Source: Gloeobacter morelensis MG652769
Lineage (GTDB): Bacteria > Cyanobacteriota > Cyanobacteriia > Gloeobacterales > Gloeobacteraceae
Direction: 5' to 3'
DNA: 64,000 nucleotides
Assembly (NCBI RefSeq): GCF_021018745.1
Contig: NZ_CP063845.1
Location: 1,054,001-1,118,000, forward strand
In this document: piece after piece, positions 54,970-62,422 of the stretch
How the letters are laid out: every line of letters begins with the position of its first letter
How positions within the stretch are numbered: the stretch's first letter is position 1
Notes under the pieces: generated by a model
The model's input: only the letters and a program-made list of their open reading frames with translations
Database searches by the model: none
Told to the model about the DNA's origin: nothing
Translations under genes and position numbers: made by a program

Positions 54970-55383
54970 TCAACTACCGAGCAGCACAAGGCCGAGGGCG
55001 CTGCCTGCGGTACGCAATTCCTGATCAAGCGTGGCCAACGGCACATTCAGCCGTTGCGCCAGTTCGAGATAGGCCGCGTCGTAAAGAGTCAACTGGTAGC
55101 GTTCGGCCAGCCGCAACGTGGCCGACCAGGCAAACGTGTCGGTTTCCGGGTCCACCGCGATAGCCAGCAAAGCCAGATCAATCAGCGATGCGTCGCGAAA
55201 CTCCGCGCTGATGCGCCCGCGCCTGACCCCCATCTGCAGAGCGTTGGCGATTTCAAGCCGCCACAATGACGGCACCCAGGCCCGATCGGCAAGGACAGTA
55301 TCAAAGACATTTTGCGTAGCCGGGGTCACTTCGTCGCTGAAAAGCCAGGCGAGCGCAACGGAGCTGTCGAGCACCAGGCTCAC
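54970..55383 (-). CDS. VapC-type PIN domain toxin
   Basis: 137 residues from a GTG overlapping the antitoxin stop (GTGA at 55380-55383). The PIN motifs are LVLDSSVALAWLF (first Asp), WRLEIANALQMG (Glu), LRLAERYQLTLYDAAYLELAQ (third acidic residue) and PLATLDQEL (fourth). It is expected to be a Mg-dependent RNase toxin, neutralised by the upstream gene. All four acidic positions are present. Confidence 0.88.
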   Translation of the reverse strand: MSLVLDSSVALAWLFSDEVTPATQNVFDTVLADRAWVPSLWRLEIANALQMGVRRGRISAEFRDASLIDLALLAIAVDPETDTFAWSATLRLAERYQLTLYDAAYLELAQRLNVPLATLDQELRTAGSALGLVLLGS

Positions 55384-55631
55384 GGACGGCCTGCATCGCG
55401 ATCGGTTTTCCACTCCGGCCAATCGAACGGACCGGCTTTGAGCGCCGCGGCGCGCTCACGGATGCGCCGGGCGGCGGCCACCGCTTTGGTGCGATCCGGC
55501 CCAACGCTATTTGGAATGAGCCGTGCCACGGCTTTGCCGTGCCGGGTGATCACGACTTCCTCACCGTTTTCCACCCAGTCAAGCAAAGTGCCAAGTTTGT
55601 TTTTGGCTTCAAAAGCTCCGATCTCGCGCAT
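55380..55631 (-). CDS. Phd/YefM family antitoxin
   Basis: 83 residues from MREIGAFEAKNKLGTLLDWV (ATG 55631; an earlier in-frame ATG at 55685 would run through the operator). The N-terminal DNA-binding fold EAKNKLGTLLDWVENGEEVVITRHGKAVARL is typical of Phd/YefM, followed by an Arg/Ala helix and a C-terminal FDWPEWKTDRDAGRP that would bind the toxin. It is translationally coupled to the PIN toxin. A perfect palindrome lies 16 bp upstream. Confidence 0.88.
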   Translation of the reverse strand: MREIGAFEAKNKLGTLLDWVENGEEVVITRHGKAVARLIPNSVGPDRTKAVAAARRIRERAAALKAGPFDWPEWKTDRDAGRP

Positions 55632-55646
55632 GGCGATCCCCTCAGT

Positions 55647-55671
55647 TAAGCTAGATGCGCAATCTAGCTTA
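55647..55671. promoter_or_regulatory. Palindromic operator of the Phd/VapC module
   Basis: Perfect 10-bp arms, TAAGCTAGAT and ATCTAGCTTA, with a GCGCA spacer, 16 bp upstream of the antitoxin ATG. On the minus strand TATAAG overlaps the upstream edge and can serve as a -10. Position and symmetry fit autorepression by the toxin-antitoxin complex. Confidence 0.7.
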
Positions 55672-55744
55672 TATTCTAAGTGCATCAGCCAATCTCTGGC
55701 AAAGTGCCCGTTCTTTTTGTGATTAACGTGGACAAGAATCCGGC

Positions 55745-55876
55745 TTATCCTGAGCGGTCGTGGTCAATCATGGAGCGATTCTGGATTGAAACGCTTGCAC
55801 CTGCACCGCTGAGGATCCTGTAGTCGGGCAGGTCGGTTTTGTCCGGGTAGCCGGCCAGTTCCCGATCGACCCAGTT
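55745..55876 (-). pseudogene. AbiTii-like fragment
   Basis: A 43-residue frame reading NWVDRELAGYPDKTDLPDYRIL then a degenerate tail. The W-V-x-x-E-L-x-G-Y-x(n)-L-P-x-Y-R pattern is that of the AbiTii domain. There is no start codon and no remainder of the domain. It directly abuts a fragment of the TIGR03032 gene, so two unrelated pieces were joined here. Confidence 0.5.
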
Positions 55877-56052
55877 TAGGTGGTAAAAGCAAGGGCGAGA
55901 TGTTGTTCCGACAGCCAGTTGGGGAACTGGCGGGAGGTGGCGAATTCCAGGCGGGCGGGGTGTCGGGCTGGGTCATGCGGTCCTGGTGGCGCCGGGAGGG
56001 TTGGCGGGGTGCCGGTGGCAAGATGGCACCGCCGGGGACCGCCCGTCAAGGG
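55876..56052 (-). pseudogene. Duplicate 5' end of the TIGR03032 gene, frameshifted
   Basis: Closely similar to 54628-54800, including the upstream leader. The ATG at 55976 starts MTQPDTP; one C is missing in the CCCCGCCC run, so the frame shifts before RLEFATSRQFPNWLSEQHLALAFTT, and it stops at 55876. Only about 33 codons are left. Confidence 0.8.
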
Positions 56053-56993
56053 TGCGGGGGCAACGGAGGCGGCGCCGTCCTCTGCGTCGCCCGCCGCGCG
56101 CTCAGGGGTTCTGCCCGGCGGCTTCCAGGTCCGCCAGTTCGACCGGTTGGGTGTTGCGCTTGCCGAAGACCACGTAGCTGCGACCGGCATCGTACCGACC
56201 GGCCGGGTCGGCATCGGGAGCCCCAACAAGCACATCGTCGAGTCCGTCGCCATTGACATCACCCGCCCCACTGACAGACTCGCCGGAGAAATCGCCTTCC
56301 TTGCTTCCATTGATGACAAAACCGTCCCGGCTACTGCCGCTTTCAAAGTCTGCCACTTCGACCGGTTGGGTGTTGCGCTTGCCGAAGACCACGTAACTGC
56401 GACCAGCTCTATTCCGGCCGTCCAAGTAGGCGTAACGAGACCCAACGATTACATCGTCCAGTCCGTCGCCGTTGACGTCCCTGGCACCACTGACAGAACG
56501 GCCAATTTGATCCGGGTCTCCTGAAACGAGTGTGTAGAATGTGTGCAGCTATACATTCTGCCAATGGGCCTCGAAATCACCGAACTCCTCGAACTACCGA
56601 ACATCTACGTCGAATCCTACTCCAAGACCGACAAGGGGTGGCTGTTGCAGTTGCGCCCTCTCAGTGACGGCATGCGTTGCCCTGGTTGTGGACGGTTCAT
56701 TGACCGTGTCCATCAAGCACCAAAAGTAATCATTCGCGACTTGGCTATTCTCAAACGACCCGTCCATCTACAAATCCCCCGCCGTCAATTTCACTGTCCA
56801 GATTGCCAACGCTACGCCACCGAGCAATTGGAGTTTGTCGATTGGCGGCGGCGACATACTCGACGTTTTGAGCAGGATGTTTATGAACGGGTACAACACT
56901 CAAGCCTCGAACAGATTGCCCGCGAAGAAGGGATCAGCCCGGAGGAAGTGCGCGGCATATTTGAGCATGTGGCGGCACAGTCAAAAAAAAGAC

Positions 56994-58224
56994 GGCTCTC
57001 CTGACTTCAGTGTGAAGGGGAGCCTTTTCCCGTAAAGCAGGCCAGCAGACGCAGACGCAGGTTCTCAAAGTTTGTAAAGCCGTAACCTTGACGCTTAATC
57101 AACTTGATTCGATTGTTGATTCCCTCCATTACACCGCTACTCGAACGACTGATAAAATAGTTGCAGATCCCCTCGAAATGCTCACTAATCGTCTGCACCA
57201 CCTTCCCATAGACCTTGCGAACTTTCAGCAGCCATGCTTCCAAGTTCCGCTGTCCTTCTTCCACTGTCTGACTCTCTTCATAAATTAACCGAAATTCTTC
57301 TTTGTATTCGTAGGCCTGACGCAAACGCTTGTCCCGCTGCAGAGCGGCCTCCAACTTCTCACTCTCCTCGACACTCAAGTCCTTGCCATTCTTCAGCAAA
57401 CAGCACTGCTCCTTGCGTTTGCCAATGCCACACTGACGGGCAATCTTTTTGACCTCGGACACAACCATCCGCATCACGTGAAATCGGTCGTAGACAATCA
57501 CGGCATTCGGAAACACTTGCTGCACAACCTTCGTAAATCCTCCCCACATGTCTATGCTCACTTCCTCGACCGCTTCACGCACCGAGGATGCTTGCCTTGA
57601 CAGGTTTTCGATGATCTCCTTCTGTTTATGGCTGTCCACCACTTCCAGCAGTTCGCCCGTCTCAATATTGCTGACGACCGTCTTGAAATCGTGACCTCGC
57701 CGCATGCCGAACTCATCGATGCTTATGCGTACCACTGCGTCCCAGTCTTTTTTTTGACTGTGCCGCCACATGCTCAAATATGCCGCGCACTTCCTCCGGG
57801 CTGATCCCTTCTTCGCGGGCAATCTGTTCGAGGCTTGAGTGTTGTACCCGTTCATAAACATCCTGCTCAAAACGTCGAGTATGTCGCCGCCGCCAATCGA
57901 CAAACTCCAATTGCTCGGTGGCGTAGCGTTGGCAATCTGGACAGTGAAATTGACGGCGGGGGATTTGTAGATGGACGGGTCGTTTGAGAATAGCCAAGTC
58001 GCGAATGATTACTTTTGGTGCTTGATGGACACGGTCAATGAACCGTCCACAACCAGGGCAACGCATGCCGTCACTGAGAGGGCGCAACTGCAACAGCCAC
58101 CCCTTGTCGGTCTTGGAGTAGGATTCGACGTAGATGTTCGGTAGTTCGAGGAGTTCGGTGATTTCGAGGCCCATTGGCAGAATGTATAGCTGCACACATT
58201 CTACACACTCGTTTCAGGAGACCC
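56994..58224 (-). mobile_element. ISL3 family element, inner complete copy (1231 bp)
   Basis: Both terminal repeats are present (GGCTCTCCTGAC at 56994; GGGTCTCCTGAAACG read from 58224). No 8-bp duplication flanks it (AAAAAGAC against GGTTAATT), as expected if the adjacent 454 bp were deleted at or after insertion. Confidence 0.88.
57007..58195 (-). CDS. ISL3 family transposase, in two frames joined at an A8 run
   Basis: About 396 codons. The N-terminal frame (MQLYILPMGLEITELL; zinc-finger CPGCGRFIDRV and FHCPDCQRY) ends shortly after QSKK. The second frame carries the DDE core: RISIDEFGMRRGHDFKTVV, AVIVYDRFHVMRMV and the C-terminal SSSGVMEGINNRIKLIKRQGYGF with the catalytic Glu. The join is at eight As (T8 on plus, 57748-57755); dropping one A restores QSKKDWDAVVRISIDEFG. 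The outer copy has the same A8, so slippage at this run may be the normal way the full protein is made. Confidence 0.78.
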
Positions 58225-59082
58225 GGTTAATTTATGAAGAGAGTCAGACAGTGGAAGAAGGACAGCGGAACTTGGAAGCATGGCTGCTGAAAGTTCGCAA
58301 GGTCTATGGGAAGGTGGTGCAGACGATTAGTGAGCATTTCGAGGGGATCTGCAACTATTTTATCAGTCGTTCGAGTAGCGGTGTAATGGAGGGAATCAAC
58401 AATCGAATCAAGTTGATTAAGCGTCAAGGTTACGGCTTTACAAACTTTGAGAACCTGCGTCTGCGTCTGCTGGCCTGCTTTACGGGAAAAGGCTCCCCTT
58501 CACACTGAAGTCAGGAGAGCCTTTGATCCAACTCTTTGGCGCCGTTGATCGCGAAGCCCCTGCGCCCAATGCCACTCTCGATATCCGCCAAATCGATTGG
58601 CTGGTTGTCGCGTTTACCAAACACCACGTAGCCGCGACCGGCTCTAGCTCGATCAGCCAGAGAGGCTGTATCATCCCCAAGGATTACATCATCCAGTCCG
58701 TCGCCGTTGACGTCCCCGGCCCGACTTACCGGACCGGAGCGCTCGTAGCTGTAATTATTGCTGTTATCGATCAAGAAGCCTTGGTGGCCAGTGCCATTTC
58801 TGATGTCTGCTAATTCAACTGGTTTTCCGTTGCGCTTGCCGAAGACCACGTAGGAAGAAAAATCCGCCACAATGACATCGTCGAGACCATCGCCGTTGAC
58901 ATCGCCTGCCCCACTGACAGATTCGCCGGATTTAGCGTCTTCCAAACTGCCGTTGATGACAAAACCGTAGGGGCTCGTGCCGCTTTCTAAGTCCTCCACT
59001 TCGACCGGTTGGCCGTCGCGCTTGCCGAAGACTACATAGCTGCGACCGGCGGCGTATTCCTCACTTCCCGTGTAAGCATTCA

Positions 59083-60357
59083 TTGACGGGGTGACAGAAA
59101 GGCTGGAACGCCTGCAGCGTCTTGCTTTGATGCCTGTAACCTAAAGAAGAAGGGCTTGCCACTGTGGGCAAACCCCCATATCCAAATTATGTTGCCTCTA
59201 TTCTACCAACACTTGCTCAAAGAGCGACTTGCCTACGACCAGGTCATCTTCCTTCAGCTGCTTGTCCATACTCTACAACGTCAACAGCACCTCTGCATCC
59301 AACGACTGGCCGAGGCGCTTCCCCTGACGATCAAGACCGACAGCAGGCGCAAAGCCATCCAACGCTTTCTGCTGCTTCCCAAACTCAACATCTGGCACCT
59401 CTGGCTGCCCTTGCTTGCCCTGATTATCCAACGCTTTGCCGATAATCCTCATCGCCTTATCCTTGCTATCGACCGCACCAACTGGTACAAGTACAATCTG
59501 CTGATGGTTGCTCTTATCTGGCAAAAACGCGCCATCCCCATTTACTGGAGGCTACTGAACCATGACGGCAATTCCAGTTTGGCTGAGCGCAGAAGTGTGC
59601 TTCGGCCTGTTTTCCGATTTTTCTGCTCCAAATCGATTGTGGTCCTCGGGGACCGCGAGTTCGGTTCTGTCGATTTCGCCCGGTGGCTCCAGGCGGAAAA
59701 CGTCGCTTACTGTCTGCGGTTGAAGCAAAGCGAGTGGTTGCGGTACTCCGAGGAAGCACCCTGGCGATGCCTGGCGAATATCCATCTTGAACCTGGACAA
59801 ACTCTTTGGTACAAAGGGGTGACTCTGGTCAAGAAGAAGCGATTCGGGCCGGTGAACATCGTTGGTAAACTCGGATTCCAACCTGGCAGTAGAAAGCCGT
59901 ACCACGAACCGTGGTGGCTGTTGACTAACCTGGCAACACCGCAAGAGGCTATTGCCTGGTACCGTTGTCGCTGGGGCATCGAGGAGATGTTTCGAGATTG
60001 CAAAAGCGGCGGTTACAATCTGGAGAAGTTGCGGGTGGAGCCACGGCGCTTCAAGCGACTGTTATTGGTGCTTGCCGTGGCGATGAGTGTGTCGGTGTTG
60101 CGTGGACAACGCCTGAAGGCTCAAGGAGTAGAAAAGTACGTGTCGCGGGTGTCGGAGCGAGGTAGAAGTATTAGACGTCGCAGCACGTTTGCAGCCGGGT
60201 TGCACAGTGAAGTGTGGCTCGAAGGGATGGCGAGCTGCCAGTCACTGGTAGAGCAATTGATGGACATGCGTAAGAAATGGCGGCAACGATATCGCGAGGG
60301 TCAGCGGGCTGTGATGCTCTTGCAGTCCACTTCTTAGGCTATCTGTCACCCCGTCAA
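59083..60357 (+). mobile_element. IS4 family element, second type (1275 bp)
   Basis: Perfect 15-bp ends TTGACGGGGTGACAG, related to but distinct from the TTCAAGGGGTGACAGA ends of the 1280-bp element. A 9-bp duplication AAGCATTCA lies at 59074-59082 and 60358-60366. It is inserted in the FG-GAP gene, in the opposite orientation to it. Confidence 0.95.
59189..60337 (+). CDS. IS4 family transposase, second type
   Basis: 382 residues from MLPLFYQHLLKERLAYDQ; an earlier in-frame start at 59156 adds 11 residues. Catalytic segments: LAIDRTNWYKYNLLMVAL (Asp), IVVLGDREFGSVDFARWL (Asp) and RWGIEEMFRDCKSGGYNLEKLRV with the R-x-x-E-x(6)-K pattern and Glu. Intact, so probably active. It aligns along its length with the 396-residue transposase at 28624-29814. 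Confidence 0.92.
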   Translation: MLPLFYQHLLKERLAYDQVIFLQLLVHTLQRQQHLCIQRLAEALPLTIKTDSRRKAIQRFLLLPKLNIWHLWLPLLALIIQRFADNPHRLILAIDRTNWYKYNLLMVALIWQKRAIPIYWRLLNHDGNSSLAERRSVLRPVFRFFCSKSIVVLGDREFGSVDFARWLQAENVAYCLRLKQSEWLRYSEEAPWRCLANIHLEPGQTLWYKGVTLVKKKRFGPVNIVGKLGFQPGSRKPYHEPWWLLTNLATPQEAIAWYRCRWGIEEMFRDCKSGGYNLEKLRVEPRRFKRLLLVLAVAMSVSVLRGQRLKAQGVEKYVSRVSERGRSIRRRSTFAAGLHSEVWLEGMASCQSLVEQLMDMRKKWRQRYREGQRAVMLLQSTS

Positions 60358-61194
60358 AAGCATTCACTGCCCCAACGATCACATCGTCGAGACCGTCGCC
60401 GTTGACATCGCCTGCCCCACTGACAGATTCGCCGGAGTTATCGTTGGCAGTGCTGCCGTTGATGACAAAGCCGTGGGGGCTTGTGCCGCTCTCGATGTCC
60501 GCCAGTTCGACCGGTTGGGTGTTGCGCTTGCCGAAGACCACGTAACTGCGACCGGCATCGTACCGACCGGCCGGGTCGGCACCGGAAGCCCCGACGATCA
60601 CATCATCGAGTCCGTCGCCGTTGACATCGCCTGCTCCGCTGACAGATCTGCCGGAGTTATCGTTGGCAGTGCTGCCGTTGATGACAAAGCCGCGGGGGCT
60701 TGTGCCGCTCTCAATGTCCGCCAGTTCGACCGGTCGGTTGTTGCGCTTGCCAAAGACCACGTAGCTGCGGCCGGCAATATTCAGGCCGTCCGGGGAGGCA
60801 CTATCAGCCCCAACAATGACATCGTCGAGTCCGTCGCCGTTGACATCTCCTGCCCCGCTGACAGATTTGCCGGAAAAATCGTTCGTACTGCTGCCGTTGA
60901 GGATAAAACCCTGACTTCTGCTTGAGACGGACGGCACTGCCCCGCTCGGCACCTGCGCCCCCACCGGTGATAGGGCAAGAGCGCACCACCACACCCCCAG
61001 CGACACGCTCAACCACCCCCGCCACCGGCGCAGCTCGTGCGGGCGAACCTTCCGAGCGCAGGTCCACAGCGCCAGTACCGATGTTCTCATTGCTGATTTC
61101 TCGCTTTCGTTGGCAAGGTCACGCCTTACAGTAGCCGACGCCGGGAGAAAAAGCTGTGAAGAACCCGACATCGTCCGAGCCGTGCGGGTTCACC

Positions 61195-61225
61195 ACAGCA
61201 GGGCAGCGGCGAAAGGCCCTGCTGT
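61195..61225 (-). terminator. Hairpin downstream of the zinc-ribbon binding-protein gene
   Basis: A 10-bp perfect stem ACAGCAGGGC/GCCCTGCTGT with an 11-nt loop, 31 bp after the stop of the minus-strand gene. There is no clear U tract on the minus strand, so termination strength is uncertain. Confidence 0.45.
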
Positions 61226-61255
61226 CGCCCCAAGTATTGCGCAGCTCGATCAGCT

Positions 61256-62410
61256 CTAACGGATAGCCACGAATCCGGACTTCTCCACCAATTGCTGGCC
61301 CTCACCGGAAAGCAGCAGGTTGGCGTAGGCGGCTCCGGCCTGCTCATCGAGCCTGCCGTCGCGGCGGATGACCACGAACAGCCGCCGGGTGACCGGGTAG
61401 GTGCCGTCGCGGAAGGTGTTGCGGTTGACCTGGCCGTCCTCGCCGAAGGGCGCCACATAGTCGCGGGAGTTGGAGCGCGCCAGGGGCACCGGCCGCACCG
61501 AGCGCTGGCCGATCACCTCGGAGGCGGTGGCGTAGCCGATGCCGCCGGGGGTGGCGGCGACTTTGCGCAGTGCGTCGGTGGTGTCGCGCGTCTCGCGCAC
61601 GACCTTGCCGAGCCCGGCACCGCCCAGGACTTCTTCGTTGAAATAGTCGACCGTGCCCCCCGCCTGCAAATTGCGGCTAAAGGGAACTACCGGCCGGTCG
61701 GGGCCACCCACCTGCTTCCAGTTGGTGATCTTGCCGGTAAAAAGGCCCACGATCTGATCGACAGAAAGACCGGCTACCGGGTTATTCGGATGGACGAAGA
61801 AAGCCAGCCCGTCGATGGCCACCGGCACCTGCTCCAGGGCAAAGCCCCGCTCTTTGGCCGCGGCGTACTCTTTGGCCTTGACCGCCCGCGAAGACTGGGC
61901 GAAGCTCATCTCGCCCGCGATCAACATGGCGATACCGGTGCCGGAGCCGGGTTTGCCGCTCACGGGCTCCGCGTAGCGCAATTTGAATTCGGGATGGGCC
62001 TGAGCGATCGCACCCAGCACCGTGCGGGAGCGCAAAGGAGCAAAAGTGGTCGAGCCGCCGTAGTTGAATAGACCGCTCGGAACGTTCTCGACTTCGGCCA
62101 TCGTGGCGAAAAGCTTCACAAAAGGCGATTTGACCTGCTCCAGGCCGGGGGTGGTGGCCGGTTGGGCAGGCACAGTGGAAGCGGGCGGTGTGGAAGTGGA
62201 AGCCACTGGGACCGGGGCTTCGCCGGGGCGGTTTTGCCAGAAGTAATAGCCGGCACCGCCCAACAGCAGTACTGCCAGGGCGATCCAGGCGATGGGGGGG
62301 ATGCCGCCGCCTTTGAGGCGCTGGCCGCAAATTTCGCAGTTGGTGGCGGTGTTGGGGTTGCGGTCGTGGCCGCACTTGGGGCAGGTGACGTAGGTGAGGT
62401 CGCGAACCAT
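61256..62410 (-). CDS. Zinc-ribbon, membrane-anchored PstS-like substrate-binding protein
   Basis: 384 residues. An N-terminal zinc ribbon (CPKCGHDRNPNTATNCEICG, residues 10-29) is followed by one transmembrane helix (about 39-58, PIAWIALAVLLLGGAGYYFW), a Pro/Thr/Ala linker and a type II periplasmic binding fold: FNYGGSTTFAPLRS (phosphate-type loop), EPVSGKPGSGTGIAMLIAGEMSFAQSSRAVK, GLAFFVHPNNPVAGLSVDQIVGLFTG, ITNWKQVGGPDRPVV, GGIGYATAS. The ribbon would face the cytoplasm and the binding domain the periplasm. It lies 12 bp after the next gene on the same strand. Confidence 0.85.
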   Translation of the reverse strand: MVRDLTYVTCPKCGHDRNPNTATNCEICGQRLKGGGIPPIAWIALAVLLLGGAGYYFWQNRPGEAPVPVASTSTPPASTVPAQPATTPGLEQVKSPFVKLFATMAEVENVPSGLFNYGGSTTFAPLRSRTVLGAIAQAHPEFKLRYAEPVSGKPGSGTGIAMLIAGEMSFAQSSRAVKAKEYAAAKERGFALEQVPVAIDGLAFFVHPNNPVAGLSVDQIVGLFTGKITNWKQVGGPDRPVVPFSRNLQAGGTVDYFNEEVLGGAGLGKVVRETRDTTDALRKVAATPGGIGYATASEVIGQRSVRPVPLARSNSRDYVAPFGEDGQVNRNTFRDGTYPVTRRLFVVIRRDGRLDEQAGAAYANLLLSGEGQQLVEKSGFVAIR

Positions 62411-62422
62411 GGCAGGAGCCTC

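Larger units (their letters stand above)
56514..58521 (+). mobile_element. ISL3 composite: outer deleted copy (+) containing an inverted complete copy (-)
   Basis: The outer ends are GGGTCTCCTGAAACGAGTGTG-like on the left and GGCTCTCCTGACTTCAG-like on the right (other strand). An 8-bp duplication TTTGATCC lies at 56506-56513 and 58522-58529. The outer copy consists of 56514-56993 and 58225-58521 (777 bp); 454 bp of its middle are missing, and the inner copy occupies that place in opposite orientation. Confidence 0.9.
56102..61090 (-). pseudogene. FG-GAP (integrin alpha-type) repeat surface protein, split by two insertion sequences
   Basis: From MRTSVLALWTCARKVRPHELR with a twin-Arg/hydrophobic export signal (GWLSVSLGVWWCALALSPVGAQ in two blocks). 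It then has seven FG-GAP repeats, each with SVSGAGDVNGDGLDDVIVGA (a DxNxDGxxD calcium loop) and RSYVVFGKRNxQPVELADIESG, ending LEAAGQNP. An IS4-type element interrupts after VNA and an ISL3 composite after KELDQ. Deleting both with one target copy each gives 724+553+412 = 1689 bp, exactly 563 codons in one open frame. Probably a secreted beta-propeller before disruption. Confidence 0.9.
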
